Shown one piece after another: positions 1-8,244 of a DNA stretch of 64,000 nt. The stretch spans positions 134,829 to 198,828 of the forward strand of contig NZ_QVMI01000017.1 of NCBI RefSeq assembly GCF_010500965.1, in the 5' to 3' direction. The notes below the pieces were generated by a model. The model was not told where the DNA came from. It searched no databases and saw nothing but the letters and a program-made list of their open reading frames with translations. Position 1 is the first letter of the stretch, and each line of letters opens with the position of its first letter. The translations under genes and the position numbers were made by a program. The DNA comes from Bacteroides sp. 51. Its GTDB lineage: Bacteria > Bacteroidota > Bacteroidia > Bacteroidales > Bacteroidaceae.

Positions 1-1
1 A

Positions 2-106
2 ATCACGGGACAGGCATTTATGAGACTGGCCGAAAATGTGGTTCATCAGGTGGATCATCGGAATGAGAATATGGACCCGACAAAGATTGTGGAGATTCAT
101 AAATAA
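2..106 (+). CDS. C-terminal end of an Mrp/NBP35-type ATPase (partial)
   Basis: Only the last 34 codons are in the window; the reading frame is open from base 2 and ends with TAA. The tail has the form ITGQAFMRLAENVV, then a QVDxRN motif, and ends with TKIVEIHK. From memory this matches the C-terminal tail of Bacteroidetes Mrp (ApbC/NBP35) proteins, P-loop ATPases that carry iron-sulfur clusters to apo-proteins in the cytoplasm. No catalytic motif lies in the visible part, so the assignment rests on the tail alone. A strong hairpin follows within 12 bases. It could be another ParA/MinD-like ATPase. Confidence 0.5.
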   Translation: MTGQAFMRLAENVVHQVDHRNENMDPTKIVEIHK

Positions 107-117
107 CAAATAAGAAC

Positions 118-157
118 CCCGGGAGTAGTTATTTCTGACCTCCCGGGAGTTTCTTTA
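118..157. terminator. Intrinsic terminator between convergent genes
   Basis: CCCGGGAG at 118-125 pairs with CTCCCGGG at 140-147, giving a perfect 8-bp GC-rich stem with a 14-base loop. T-rich DNA follows on the plus strand. It lies between the Mrp-like gene (plus) and the M56 gene (minus) and may serve both. Confidence 0.8.
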
Positions 158-162
158 TTACT

Positions 163-2232
163 TTATTCGATTCTGAACATAATAGGCACCGTGTACTTTG
201 TAGATACATCTTCACCTTTAATTTTTCCAGGTTTCCATTTAGGCATATTATTAATAATTCTAAGTGCTTCCTGATCGAGTGAAGGATCTACATTGCGTAC
301 GATTCGGGGATATTTTATATCTCCCTCTTTATCAACAACAAATTGTACAATTACTCTGCCTTGTATGCTCTTTTCTTTAGCATTAGCCGGATATTGCATT
401 TCCTTTGTGATGTAATCCATTAGTGCTCTGGCGCCACCCGGAAATTCGGGCATATTATCAGCTAAGCCGTATACTGTTTCTCCATTGATCTTACTTTCTT
501 CGTAATCAGTAATTTTAGATGGAGTAAATTGAGGAGAGTTGGCGCTTTGTCCCAGATTGAACATGATTGGAATCGTATATTTTACGTTCACAGCTTTTCC
601 GCGTTGCATACCTGGTTTCCATTTAGGCATTAGGGTTATAACGCGCATAGCCTCTTCGTCTATTTCCGGGCTTACATTACGAATAATTGTTGGATTCTTG
701 ATATCTCCCGTTTCACTTACTACAAATTGTATAATAACACGTCCTTGTGTTTTGCTATCTTGTGCTGCTTTAGGATATTTGATATTTGCCGAAAGGAATT
801 CCATCAGAGCCTTGTTTCCACCCGGGAATTCAGGCATCTGCTCTACGATCTCAAAGATGACATCTTCACCAGGACCTTTAACTTCTTCAGGAATGAAAGC
901 CGGTACTTGGGCCATTACAATGACCATATTTTGCCGATCTTCCTTTTTACTATCACTTGTGACTGTTTGTGCCATTACAACATTCTCGCTAGTTCTGTAC
1001 AACAAAGAAAATGTGGCTTGATCTTTCCATTCAAAAGAAAATTCACCTTTCTCGTTTGTAACAGTTAGTGGAGTCGTTGTGTTTGCCATAACAATCTGCA
1101 CACCTTTTAAGGGTTTGTTATTTGTATTAATTACAGTTCCCTTATACAGGTACTTTTTTTCTTGTTGTATAGCGGCCGGTGGCGCAGGCGGTTCGGATGC
1201 TGTACGTGTTGCTGCGATGTAATTGTCCTGCTGAGTGGACGCAGTGAGTGGTTCTTGCACAGGTATATTACTTTCCTGTGTCTCTATTATAGCCGAACTG
1301 TTTTCGGGTTGGATCACATGGTCAATAAGTTTTTCTGTGCTACGCGCTATAGCTTCAATATTGCTTACAATAAGCAATAATGCGGCCAGGGGGAGGAAGA
1401 TCAGGTACTTTGTTCTTCCTATCTGTTTGGTTCTTTTTTTATTCATCATTCTAATGCGAATTTTGAGTGGTAAAACATTGAAACTATTATAAAGAGTAGC
1501 TACTGACTTTTGATGTGCCAATCCCAACAAATGGTATTGGTATGTTTTGCAGTCATGACCCGTTTCCAGGACCTTATGATCTGCCATAAATTCAAGATTA
1601 TTGCGTATTTCCCGCTTCATTAACCATACGAATGGGTTAAACCAACAAAGAATACATAGAAGTTCACTAAGAAGGACATCTATGGAATGCCATTGTGAGG
1701 CATGGGTTTGCTCGTGGGTGAGTATCTCCTCCAACTCCTGTTCCGTGTGTGAATCGGGGTGTACAAAGATCCATTTGAAAAAAGAGAAAGGTCCTTGATG
1801 TTTATCCAATAAATGGACTTTTGTGTTTTGTAATATAGTGGTTGGCGTGCGAAACCCTATCCTGATGATTCCTAAAAGCTGAACCAGGAAACGGATGATA
1901 AACAATCCGGCAATTCCCCAATATATATACTTCAAAGAGGAGATTATAAGGTATTTCCAGTCGGCTTGGGAGGCTTCATCCGAAAAATCAATGTTGATCT
2001 CCGGCAGTATTACGGTTGAATAAATATCAGCCATGGCCACTATTGGCTCTTGTTCTTTGATCCATTCCTGAATATTCAGGAGTGGATATAATATAGAGAT
2101 ACCGAAGAAGCATAATAATGCTGTGCGTCTCCATTTAAAGAATGTGTCTTTATAAAAGAATAACCTGTAGAAAGCATAAAAGAGCGCAATGGCTACATTT
2201 ACTTTCAGGAAATAGGCTAATTCGGGGTTCAT
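163..2232 (-). CDS. M56 (BlaR1-type) sensor metallopeptidase with two TonB C-terminal domains
   Basis: Inner-membrane protein of about 689 residues. The N-terminal half has several membrane helices and a gluzincin-type zinc motif HEQTH (about residues 173-177), as in BlaR1/MecR1 sensors that cleave a BlaI-type repressor. After the last helix comes a Pro-rich linker, a carboxypeptidase-regulatory-like beta domain (start YKGTVINTNNKPLKG), then two TonB-C domains in tandem, each beginning MPEFPGG and containing PKWKPG. The usual BlaR1 penicillin-binding domain is absent. I start at ATG 2232 (MNPELAYF); an upstream in-frame TTG at 2274 would overlap blaI by 23 bases and is less likely. It follows blaI in the same operon and probably inactivates it, but the signal is unknown. 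Confidence 0.85.
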   Translation of the reverse strand: MNPELAYFLKVNVAIALFYAFYRLFFYKDTFFKWRRTALLCFFGISILYPLLNIQEWIKEQEPIVAMADIYSTVILPEINIDFSDEASQADWKYLIISSLKYIYWGIAGLFIIRFLVQLLGIIRIGFRTPTTILQNTKVHLLDKHQGPFSFFKWIFVHPDSHTEQELEEILTHEQTHASQWHSIDVLLSELLCILCWFNPFVWLMKREIRNNLEFMADHKVLETGHDCKTYQYHLLGLAHQKSVATLYNSFNVLPLKIRIRMMNKKRTKQIGRTKYLIFLPLAALLLIVSNIEAIARSTEKLIDHVIQPENSSAIIETQESNIPVQEPLTASTQQDNYIAATRTASEPPAPPAAIQQEKKYLYKGTVINTNNKPLKGVQIVMANTTTPLTVTNEKGEFSFEWKDQATFSLLYRTSENVVMAQTVTSDSKKEDRQNMVIVMAQVPAFIPEEVKGPGEDVIFEIVEQMPEFPGGNKALMEFLSANIKYPKAAQDSKTQGRVIIQFVVSETGDIKNPTIIRNVSPEIDEEAMRVITLMPKWKPGMQRGKAVNVKYTIPIMFNLGQSANSPQFTPSKITDYEESKINGETVYGLADNMPEFPGGARALMDYITKEMQYPANAKEKSIQGRVIVQFVVDKEGDIKYPRIVRNVDPSLDQEALRIINNMPKWKPGKIKGEDVSTKYTVPIMFRIE

Positions 2233-2251
2233 GGTATGGGTGTTTTTCTGG

Positions 2252-2617
2252 TTACTCTTTTTTGCCTTTTTCAATCATATCAATGATTTCTTTTAATTCG
2301 TCTGTGGATATTTTCCGGTCTTTGGCGAAGAAAGAAACCATTTCCTTGTATGAGTTCTCAAAGTAGTTGCGTACTACGCCGCTCATAAATGTGCGTTTAT
2401 ATTCGCTTTCTTTAATGGCGGGGGCATATTGATAAGTATTGCCTACACGTTCGGCCAGAACATAACCTTTCCTTTCCAGATTCTTAACGATGGATGCCAC
2501 TGTAGTGTATGGCGGAGCAGGTTTAGCGAATTTGGCTACAATGTCTTTTACGAAGCAGCTATTCAACTCCCAAATATAGATCATCACTTCTTCTTCTTGT
2601 ATCGTTAACTTTTCCAT
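2252..2617 (-). CDS. BlaI/MecI/CopY-family transcriptional repressor
   Basis: A 121-residue winged-helix protein of typical BlaI length. MEKLTIQEEEVMIYIWEL is the first helix of the family; YTTVASIVKNLERKGYV is the recognition region and wing; the C-terminal half is the dimerisation and cleavage part. It is the first gene of a two-gene operon with the M56 sensor, 19 bases downstream. A palindrome overlapping its own promoter (2650-2666) fits autorepression. In the family, release comes from proteolysis by the partner M56 protein. Whether it controls other genes cannot be seen here. Confidence 0.9.
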   Translation of the reverse strand: MEKLTIQEEEVMIYIWELNSCFVKDIVAKFAKPAPPYTTVASIVKNLERKGYVLAERVGNTYQYAPAIKESEYKRTFMSGVVRNYFENSYKEMVSFFAKDRKISTDELKEIIDMIEKGKKE

Positions 2618-2644
2618 ATAGCTATTTGAATTACGATTATATCA

Positions 2645-2675
2645 CAAATCTACGAAAGTTTCGTAGTAATGCAAG
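2645..2675 (-). promoter_or_regulatory. blaI promoter with overlapping 17-bp palindromic operator
   Basis: On the minus strand CTTG, 19 bases, then TAGATTTG fits the Bacteroidetes -33/-7 pattern (-7 element at 2645-2652). The palindrome CTACGAAAGTTTCGTAG at 2650-2666 has two perfect 8-bp arms around one central base and overlaps the -7 element, so a bound BlaI dimer would block the polymerase. Binding itself is inferred. Confidence 0.75.
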
Positions 2676-2710
2676 GATGTTAGAGTTAAAGATTCTAAAA
2701 GTGAGTAATC

Positions 2711-2786
2711 CACAGGGCTTTAAATATATATCCCCCCAGTTAAGGCATTGAATGCCGACTGGGGGGATATGTATTTAAGCCCTGTG
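2711..2786. terminator. Very long inverted repeat downstream of the GH2 gene
   Basis: The arms 2711-2740 and 2758-2786 are almost perfectly complementary (about 29 bp, including CCCCCCAGT with ACTGGGGGG). A second small hairpin GGCATTGAATGCC sits in the loop (2744-2756). It lies after the last gene of the PUL (minus strand) and upstream of blaI, so it may end PUL transcription. There is no clean U-tract and the arms are much longer than a normal terminator, so it may be a miniature palindromic element. Confidence 0.55.
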
Positions 2787-2818
2787 AGCTAGCTTTAGGA
2801 TATTTGAAAAACCTGGCT

Positions 2819-2833
2819 GTAGCGCCTCGCTAC
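2819..2833. repeat. Short hairpin repeat GTAGCGCCTCGCTAC supplying a stop codon
   Basis: Two 6-bp arms with a 3-base loop. A related hairpin with compensating base changes is at 45986-46000, and the 8-10 bases before both are also similar. On the minus strand the TAG stop of the GH2 gene lies inside this element. Confidence 0.6.
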
Positions 2834-5733
2834 CGATTATATGGTCTTACTTCCAATTTGTATGATCCTCCTTGTAACAAAGCCTCGTCGAATGCGATGG
2901 ATATTTTTTTGCTTTCGCCCGACATCAAGGTAAAATAGTTCTCGTTGATGATGGCTGGTAATATCCTTTCGCCATCTGTTGTGCGAATAGCTTGTACATG
3001 TACGGCAAAAGCAACGCTTTTAGCTGATTTGGGTTGGGTAATGACGGCTTGTATCTCAGCTTTTCCATCTTTTTTGAGGAGTTGTGAGGTTACCTTCAGG
3101 TTTGCTTTGGGCAGAGCGTTCAGTGCGGTGAAGTCTATCCGGTTGGTGCCACGCCAGTACATGTTTTCACTGATGGTCTTTCCGGTATGGTCTTTCAAAC
3201 GGAGTTTAATGAAATGCACATCGGTTAGTTCTTTATTGTGTTCCATGCCGCCATATACTTTAAAGTCCCAGAGCGAGTATCCCCAGCCGGTTCCGCGTTC
3301 CATTCCCTGCATGCGCACGTACCGGGCTTTGATATCATCGAAGTAGATTTTCTGTATACCTACTCTTCCATAGGTTACGGTAGATACGTCTTTCCAGGAT
3401 TGTGCATCGTCCGATACTTGTATTTTGTACTTTTTGCCATAGGCTTTCTCCCAGTTGAGGCCTACACCGAAGATGTTTTCCTGTTTCTGTAAGTCGATGT
3501 ATATCCATTCATTGTTATTCGAGTGACTGCTCCAGCGACTGTTCAGGTTGTTGTCGGTCACTTCTTCCGGTCTTCCGGTGTCGGATGAAGAGGCTGTGGC
3601 CGGTTTACCGAGCGCAATATTTTGGGCTTTCTCATAGAATGGGATATAAAAACAATGCGTGGCAGTATTGGAGTACGACTGTATGGTGGCCGATTGCCGA
3701 AAAGCGGTTACCTCCGAACCATCTGAATTGTAAACAGATGCTTCGGCCGTAAGTTCTTCCATATCCTTGGCGGTGGAATTGATTACTTTGATGGAGTTGG
3801 TGGCAGGATTCCATTGAATATGCATGGGTTCACAGGACTTTTTTACCCCCCAGTATGCACCGGTCAGGTCATAATAATAGTCGTATGTTTGCCATACCAT
3901 CGAAGGATAGGCCGACTGGCTCATCCAGGTCATGATGCCCGAAGCATCTTCCCACATATTGTCCAGCCAGCCCTCGTACATGGCCTGGTTGGTTTCAATG
4001 TTGAGTAGTTGCGCTTTGCGGCAGTAATCTTCTATACTTTCGGGTGTTCCGTAGCGTCCGGCTATGCTTTCGTCGTACTTATCGGGTGTGGCGTTGAATG
4101 CCCATTGGCCGAAGAAGTGTTGGTTCCACATCTCGTTGCGCGGCCATAGTTTGTCTTTGGGCATGAATTTGATGAGGCTTTCGTAGTTTACGAATACTGC
4201 CGTGCCGATTTCTGTTCTCAGTCCCCAGGTAGCATTGTCGAGTGTCATGCTCTTAGGATAGGGGGTGAAGTACCACCTGGGATCGAAGTTGCCCCATACA
4301 CCGCTACCGGAGAGGCTCTCGGCATTCGAGATGGGTTGGTAATACCGATCGTTGCCGTCGAATGTGGCGATGTTTTCCTTTAGCCAGTTCTTGAGAGGCG
4401 CTACGGGATATCCTTCGTTGTTTCCGCACCATACGGCTACGCAGGGGTGATTGCGTATTCTCAGAATCTTTTCAATGGCATTCCGGTTGAAGCAATGAAT
4501 GTCCGATGGAAGGTTTGGATTGGCATTGAGCCAGAAGTCGTCCCAAACCAGGATACCGTATTTATCACATGCTTCGTAGAACTCATCGTCGGTTGTGGAG
4601 CCTAGCCAGTTGCGGATGATGTTGAAGTTCATCTCTTTGTGCAATTGGACTTTGGTATCGTATTCGTTTCCGCGGCATCTCAAGAGATATTCAGACATGC
4701 CCCAGTTTCCGCCTTTGAGGAATACGCGTTTACCGTTGATGGAGACATGGAGTACATCGCCTTCGGTGTCGTAGGTGTATTTCCTGATTCCGAATTTGAT
4801 TTGTTGTGTTTCGGATACCTTGCCGTCTACTTCCAGGGTGATGTCGCACACATAGAGGTGGGGTTCGCCGTATCCGTTTGGCCACCATAGTCGTGGGTTG
4901 TTAATGATTAGCTCGTGGAGTGCGGATTTATCGAAGTTATATTCGGTGGTGCGGCCAGGGTTGGCATTTACTCTTTGGGAGAATTCGATGTTGCCCGGCT
5001 GTATCTTTACTTTTAATGTTCCTTCTTTATGGGATTGGGTGGGGTTCTTTATTCCGAAGGATAGTGACAGTTCGGCTCGGGCATTGGTAGGCAGGTCGGT
5101 TCTGATCCATGGATCTTCGATCAACAATCCTCCGGTGTTGCTTAGAAACACTTTATCGGTGATACCAGAGTTTAGTCCCGGAACGTATGGCATCCAATCC
5201 CATCCGCCACTGGAAATGTAGGTAGGGGTTCCGTAGTTGTTCAGTGGGTGTTCGGGGATTTCGACACGTACGGTGAGTATGTTCTTTTCGTTGCGGCGGG
5301 CAATGTCGGTGATGTCGAATTTACCTCTTTGCATGAATCCGTCGAGTATTCCGAGCGACTTTCCGTTGAGTGTGATTTCGCCTCTGCGGTTTATTCCCCT
5401 GAAGTTCAGCCAGATCTTTTCTTGGGTAAAGTCTGTGGGGATATCGAATTGGCAGCGGTACATGAATGGACAGTCGTACTTTGCTTTGTCTACCTGGTAG
5501 ATGTTGTCGCCGAAGTTCGGGTCTTTTTCCAGTCCGGCTTCCACGTAAGAGACGAATACGGTTCCGGGTACAACGGCGTCGATCCATTGTTCCTGGTGTT
5601 GGGGCGTTACTTGCCAGGTCACCCCGGGGTTGGAGCTTTCCAGTGATTGTATCCGGTGCTGGGCTAGCATTCCGGCTGGTAATAACAGGAGCGCTGCGAG
5701 TGGCAGGGAGTATTTTTTTATGTTTATCTGCAT
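2830..5733 (-). CDS. Glycoside hydrolase family 2 enzyme (beta-mannosidase / exo-glucosaminidase-like) with F5/8C domain
   Basis: A 967-residue secreted enzyme with an N-terminal signal peptide ending near GMLAQ. The N-terminal sugar-binding domain contains VPGTVFVSYVEAGLEKDP and FRGINRRGEITLNGKSLG, typical of the GH2 branch with beta-mannosidases and exo-beta-glucosaminidases. The TIM barrel carries WCGNNEGYP, with the likely acid/base Glu, and LRTEIGTAVF, with a likely nucleophile Glu. A discoidin-like F5/8C domain (from NIALGKPATASSS to the WDFKVYGG motif) interrupts the C-terminal Ig-like part. It is the last gene of the minus-strand PUL arm and probably releases a terminal sugar from oligosaccharides in the periplasm. 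Exact specificity cannot be read from sequence. Confidence 0.85.
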   Translation of the reverse strand: MQINIKKYSLPLAALLLLPAGMLAQHRIQSLESSNPGVTWQVTPQHQEQWIDAVVPGTVFVSYVEAGLEKDPNFGDNIYQVDKAKYDCPFMYRCQFDIPTDFTQEKIWLNFRGINRRGEITLNGKSLGILDGFMQRGKFDITDIARRNEKNILTVRVEIPEHPLNNYGTPTYISSGGWDWMPYVPGLNSGITDKVFLSNTGGLLIEDPWIRTDLPTNARAELSLSFGIKNPTQSHKEGTLKVKIQPGNIEFSQRVNANPGRTTEYNFDKSALHELIINNPRLWWPNGYGEPHLYVCDITLEVDGKVSETQQIKFGIRKYTYDTEGDVLHVSINGKRVFLKGGNWGMSEYLLRCRGNEYDTKVQLHKEMNFNIIRNWLGSTTDDEFYEACDKYGILVWDDFWLNANPNLPSDIHCFNRNAIEKILRIRNHPCVAVWCGNNEGYPVAPLKNWLKENIATFDGNDRYYQPISNAESLSGSGVWGNFDPRWYFTPYPKSMTLDNATWGLRTEIGTAVFVNYESLIKFMPKDKLWPRNEMWNQHFFGQWAFNATPDKYDESIAGRYGTPESIEDYCRKAQLLNIETNQAMYEGWLDNMWEDASGIMTWMSQSAYPSMVWQTYDYYYDLTGAYWGVKKSCEPMHIQWNPATNSIKVINSTAKDMEELTAEASVYNSDGSEVTAFRQSATIQSYSNTATHCFYIPFYEKAQNIALGKPATASSSDTGRPEEVTDNNLNSRWSSHSNNNEWIYIDLQKQENIFGVGLNWEKAYGKKYKIQVSDDAQSWKDVSTVTYGRVGIQKIYFDDIKARYVRMQGMERGTGWGYSLWDFKVYGGMEHNKELTDVHFIKLRLKDHTGKTISENMYWRGTNRIDFTALNALPKANLKVTSQLLKKDGKAEIQAVITQPKSAKSVAFAVHVQAIRTTDGERILPAIINENYFTLMSGESKKISIAFDEALLQGGSYKLEVRPYNR

Positions 5734-5786
5734 TTAGATTGATGTTATTTGGTTCTTTATTATTAGTAATGCGCTTTGCGACATGA

Positions 5787-5811
5787 GGGCAGACACAAGG
5801 CCTGCCCCTAC
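5787..5811 (-). repeat. Diverged REP-like hairpin ending in CTAC
   Basis: GGGCAG and CTGCCC flank a short loop and are followed by CCTAC, the reverse complement of the GTAGG that begins the REP units at 28-50 kb. It lies just downstream of the DUF4998 lipoprotein gene. It appears to be a subfamily with GGGCAGG instead of GGGCGG. Confidence 0.45.
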
Positions 5812-5832
5812 ACAAAAGTGGTGAAAGTTTTG

Positions 5833-7029
5833 TTATTCTGCAAGTATCATCAGTTTCACCGAATTGATGTGCATCCAGGTGGATGATCCGAAGCTGACTG
5901 CCCAACCGATGGTAACGGTTTTCGGCTGATCGAGTTCAAACTCCATGCTGTGCGTGCCTCCCATGAAATCTTTATTCCAAACGTGCGAGGCAATGGCTTC
6001 GCCGGTATTTCCGATGTCGGGCAGCGTATTGCCGGTGGCCACCATGAAGTTTCCTGTGAAGTTGTCCGATCCGCCGCCATCGCTGTAGAACTCGATGGAA
6101 TAATGACCCGCAGGTAGTGATATGGTTTGATAAATCTTACCGTTGGTTACGCCATCGCCGCCCCAGTCTTTGGATTCGAAATGTATTACGCCTCCCGAGT
6201 CGGTAGACCATCCGCCGGCCGTATCGCCATTCTGGTTAATGATGTTAGGCGTGTACTGCCAGTCTTTGATGACTCCCCATTTGCCCGTGCCATCGTCCGA
6301 CCTGGCAAACGGATTCCCGGGATTCTTGATCAGGCGAGTGATATCTTCGTTTACACCTATATATAAAGGAGCTACTTTGAAGGTATCAATAGATAGTTCA
6401 TCGGGCAGGTAGTAGGCTTGCATACTGAACTCACTCATGCTTTTGAAGTTTTCCAGTATGGTCTTTTTCTCCGATGTCGGTACTTTTATGGTATGTGCCC
6501 GGTCGTTGGAATCCGTATAATCTACCTTGACGAAAGGTGATGTTTCATCTCCGTTGTACCACTCAATGACTACGTTGTCGCCTACTTTTTCGGCGCTTTT
6601 GATTGGGCGGTTGTAGAGCGTTTGCCTGTACGTGTCTCCATAGGATACACCCGTAGTGACAACCGGAATAGAGGAGTTGCCTTCGCCATCATACGAAATC
6701 ACTTCGAAGTAATACCTTCCTTCGGGCAGTGCGATAGGCTTTTCTATAATATCTACGCCCGATGTTCTTTGTACATCGATAACCAGTGAGTCTTTCCGGT
6801 TGTTCCAGTAGATGTTCACTTTAGTGATCTTCGGATCAGAGGTAAGCATACCGTAGAATACTACGCGCTCGTCACCCGACAGGAATATAGCTGGGTCTAC
6901 TTTGCCGGTATATAGCCTTGGCTTACCCTCTGTATATTTCAGATAATCGTCCATGTCCGAGCAAGATGCGGCACCAAACAGGTACACGAATACCATGACC
7001 GGAAGTACTGATTGTATAAATTGTTTCAT
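5833..7029 (-). CDS. PUL surface lipoprotein, DUF4998 plus C-terminal DUF5013-like domain
   Basis: About 398 residues. The lipoprotein signal ends in GAASC, so the protein is probably lipid-anchored and, as usual for PUL lipoproteins, exposed on the outer membrane. The N-terminal part (KVNIYWNNRKDSLVIDV) resembles DUF4998, made of fibronectin-like repeats. The C-terminal part (from WGVIKDWQYTPN to HINSVKLMILAE) is a jelly-roll-like domain of DUF5013 type. I start at ATG 7029, which has a purine-rich site (GAAAGGA) before it; ATG 7056 would overlap the upstream gene. It is the fourth gene of the susC-susD arm and probably binds the target glycan. Names are from memory. Confidence 0.75.
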   Translation of the reverse strand: MKQFIQSVLPVMVFVYLFGAASCSDMDDYLKYTEGKPRLYTGKVDPAIFLSGDERVVFYGMLTSDPKITKVNIYWNNRKDSLVIDVQRTSGVDIIEKPIALPEGRYYFEVISYDGEGNSSIPVVTTGVSYGDTYRQTLYNRPIKSAEKVGDNVVIEWYNGDETSPFVKVDYTDSNDRAHTIKVPTSEKKTILENFKSMSEFSMQAYYLPDELSIDTFKVAPLYIGVNEDITRLIKNPGNPFARSDDGTGKWGVIKDWQYTPNIINQNGDTAGGWSTDSGGVIHFESKDWGGDGVTNGKIYQTISLPAGHYSIEFYSDGGGSDNFTGNFMVATGNTLPDIGNTGEAIASHVWNKDFMGGTHSMEFELDQPKTVTIGWAVSFGSSTWMHINSVKLMILAE

Positions 7030-7045
7030 GATTCTTTCCTTTCTG

Positions 7046-8230
7046 TTATTTATCATTACCCCATAAAGTTACTTCACTGATCACCATATTGGTGTTTCCG
7101 GACCAGTTGTTCAGGCAGCGGATACGGATATAACGCACCTTAGGCATATCACTCGGAATATCCGCGTCATCGCCCTGGCGGGCTACACGGCGGTCGTCTT
7201 CGGTGAGTAGTCCTACAGGTAGTCCGGATGGTTTTATATTCTCAATGGTCACCAGCTTGGTCCAGCCGTCAAAGCTTCCCGACGGATCGAATGTTTCGCA
7301 TCCCCAGATTTCGTATAGCCTTGGGCTTACGTCATTGAACATGTGCTTATCATCTGCGGTTGGTTGCAGATTAAAGCGGCTCAACTGTGCTGTGACACCC
7401 ATATCGAAGGATACGTATTTGGGCTCTCCCGAAGCAATGTTACCGGTATGAGCGGCTTCGCCGTCGTTCACGCCATCCCACATGTATTCCAGGCTTCCGC
7501 CCCAGTTGGTGGCGGGGGCGTCGCCAGGCAGGATGAGGGCTTTGAATTTCGTCTTATCGAGCATGATTTCATAGATTGGGGTAACTTCTGCGTAAACCGT
7601 GTCGGACAGGTTCTCCCATTTATCGCGAACAACGACAGCGAACTTCCGGGGTTCGGACTCATATCCTCTGACAAAGAACTTAGCTGTGTTAAGCGCTGTG
7701 TAGAAGGTTTCGGCTGTAGTCATCTCTCCGTCTTCATTAGCGGTGGAGACCATGATGGCTAAGTCCGCTCTGGCTTCATTATTGATAACAATATTGATTC
7801 CTCCAAAGTCGGGGTTGATTTCCAATTGTCCGGCGGTAAGGATCACCTGCGGGGTGAGGGGTTTGATCTTTGTTTCAACCGCTACCGACTTATTTTCGCT
7901 CCGGTCTACAGCATAGAGTTGAATGGTGTATTCGTCTGTGTCGCCGAATCCTTCTACCCGTATAGAGTTGGTATAGTAAGAAGAGCGGGCGTTTACCACC
8001 TGTCCTTTCTTATTGGTATAGCTAGCCAGTACATACAGCAGGTCTTCGTTGGTAGGTAGGCTGTAGTGAATCAATGCAGCACCTGACAAGTTTTCGACTG
8101 TTACATTGTACACCGGTTCGGGTGCACTTTTGTCTTTTTCCATAGGCGAGTTAACATCGTCCGAGCAACTGCCCATGACAAATATATGCAGTACGCCTAC
8201 TATAAATGCAATGTATTTTTTCATATTCAT
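7046..8230 (-). CDS. PUL surface lipoprotein, DUF4959/DUF5126/DUF5000 type
   Basis: About 394 residues with a lipoprotein signal (FVMGSCSDD). The order is a DUF4959-like fibronectin-type domain (YNVTVENLSGAALIHYSLP), a middle domain, and a C-terminal discoidin-like domain with MWDGVNDGEAAHT, SFDMGVTAQLSRF and VRYIRIRCLNNWSG. This is the usual build of the DUF5000 glycan-binding lipoproteins found after SusD genes. ATG 8230 is chosen; the in-frame GTG at 8251 overlaps susD and ATG 8224 is an alternative. It lies 14 bases after susD, so co-transcription is likely. Ligand unknown. Confidence 0.8.
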   Translation of the reverse strand: MNMKKYIAFIVGVLHIFVMGSCSDDVNSPMEKDKSAPEPVYNVTVENLSGAALIHYSLPTNEDLLYVLASYTNKKGQVVNARSSYYTNSIRVEGFGDTDEYTIQLYAVDRSENKSVAVETKIKPLTPQVILTAGQLEINPDFGGINIVINNEARADLAIMVSTANEDGEMTTAETFYTALNTAKFFVRGYESEPRKFAVVVRDKWENLSDTVYAEVTPIYEIMLDKTKFKALILPGDAPATNWGGSLEYMWDGVNDGEAAHTGNIASGEPKYVSFDMGVTAQLSRFNLQPTADDKHMFNDVSPRLYEIWGCETFDPSGSFDGWTKLVTIENIKPSGLPVGLLTEDDRRVARQGDDADIPSDMPKVRYIRIRCLNNWSGNTNMVISEVTLWGNDK

Positions 8231-8244
8231 TTCGTTTTTCAGGT

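Noticed and set aside
2232-2274. Upstream TTG start for the M56 sensor gene
   Set aside because: It would overlap blaI by 23 bases and adds a polar 14-residue segment before the first membrane helix; ATG 2232 fits the family better.
5321-5905. Minus-strand frame of 194 codons across the GH2 start
   Set aside because: It overlaps two supported genes in another frame and its product is Arg/Pro-rich without any motif.
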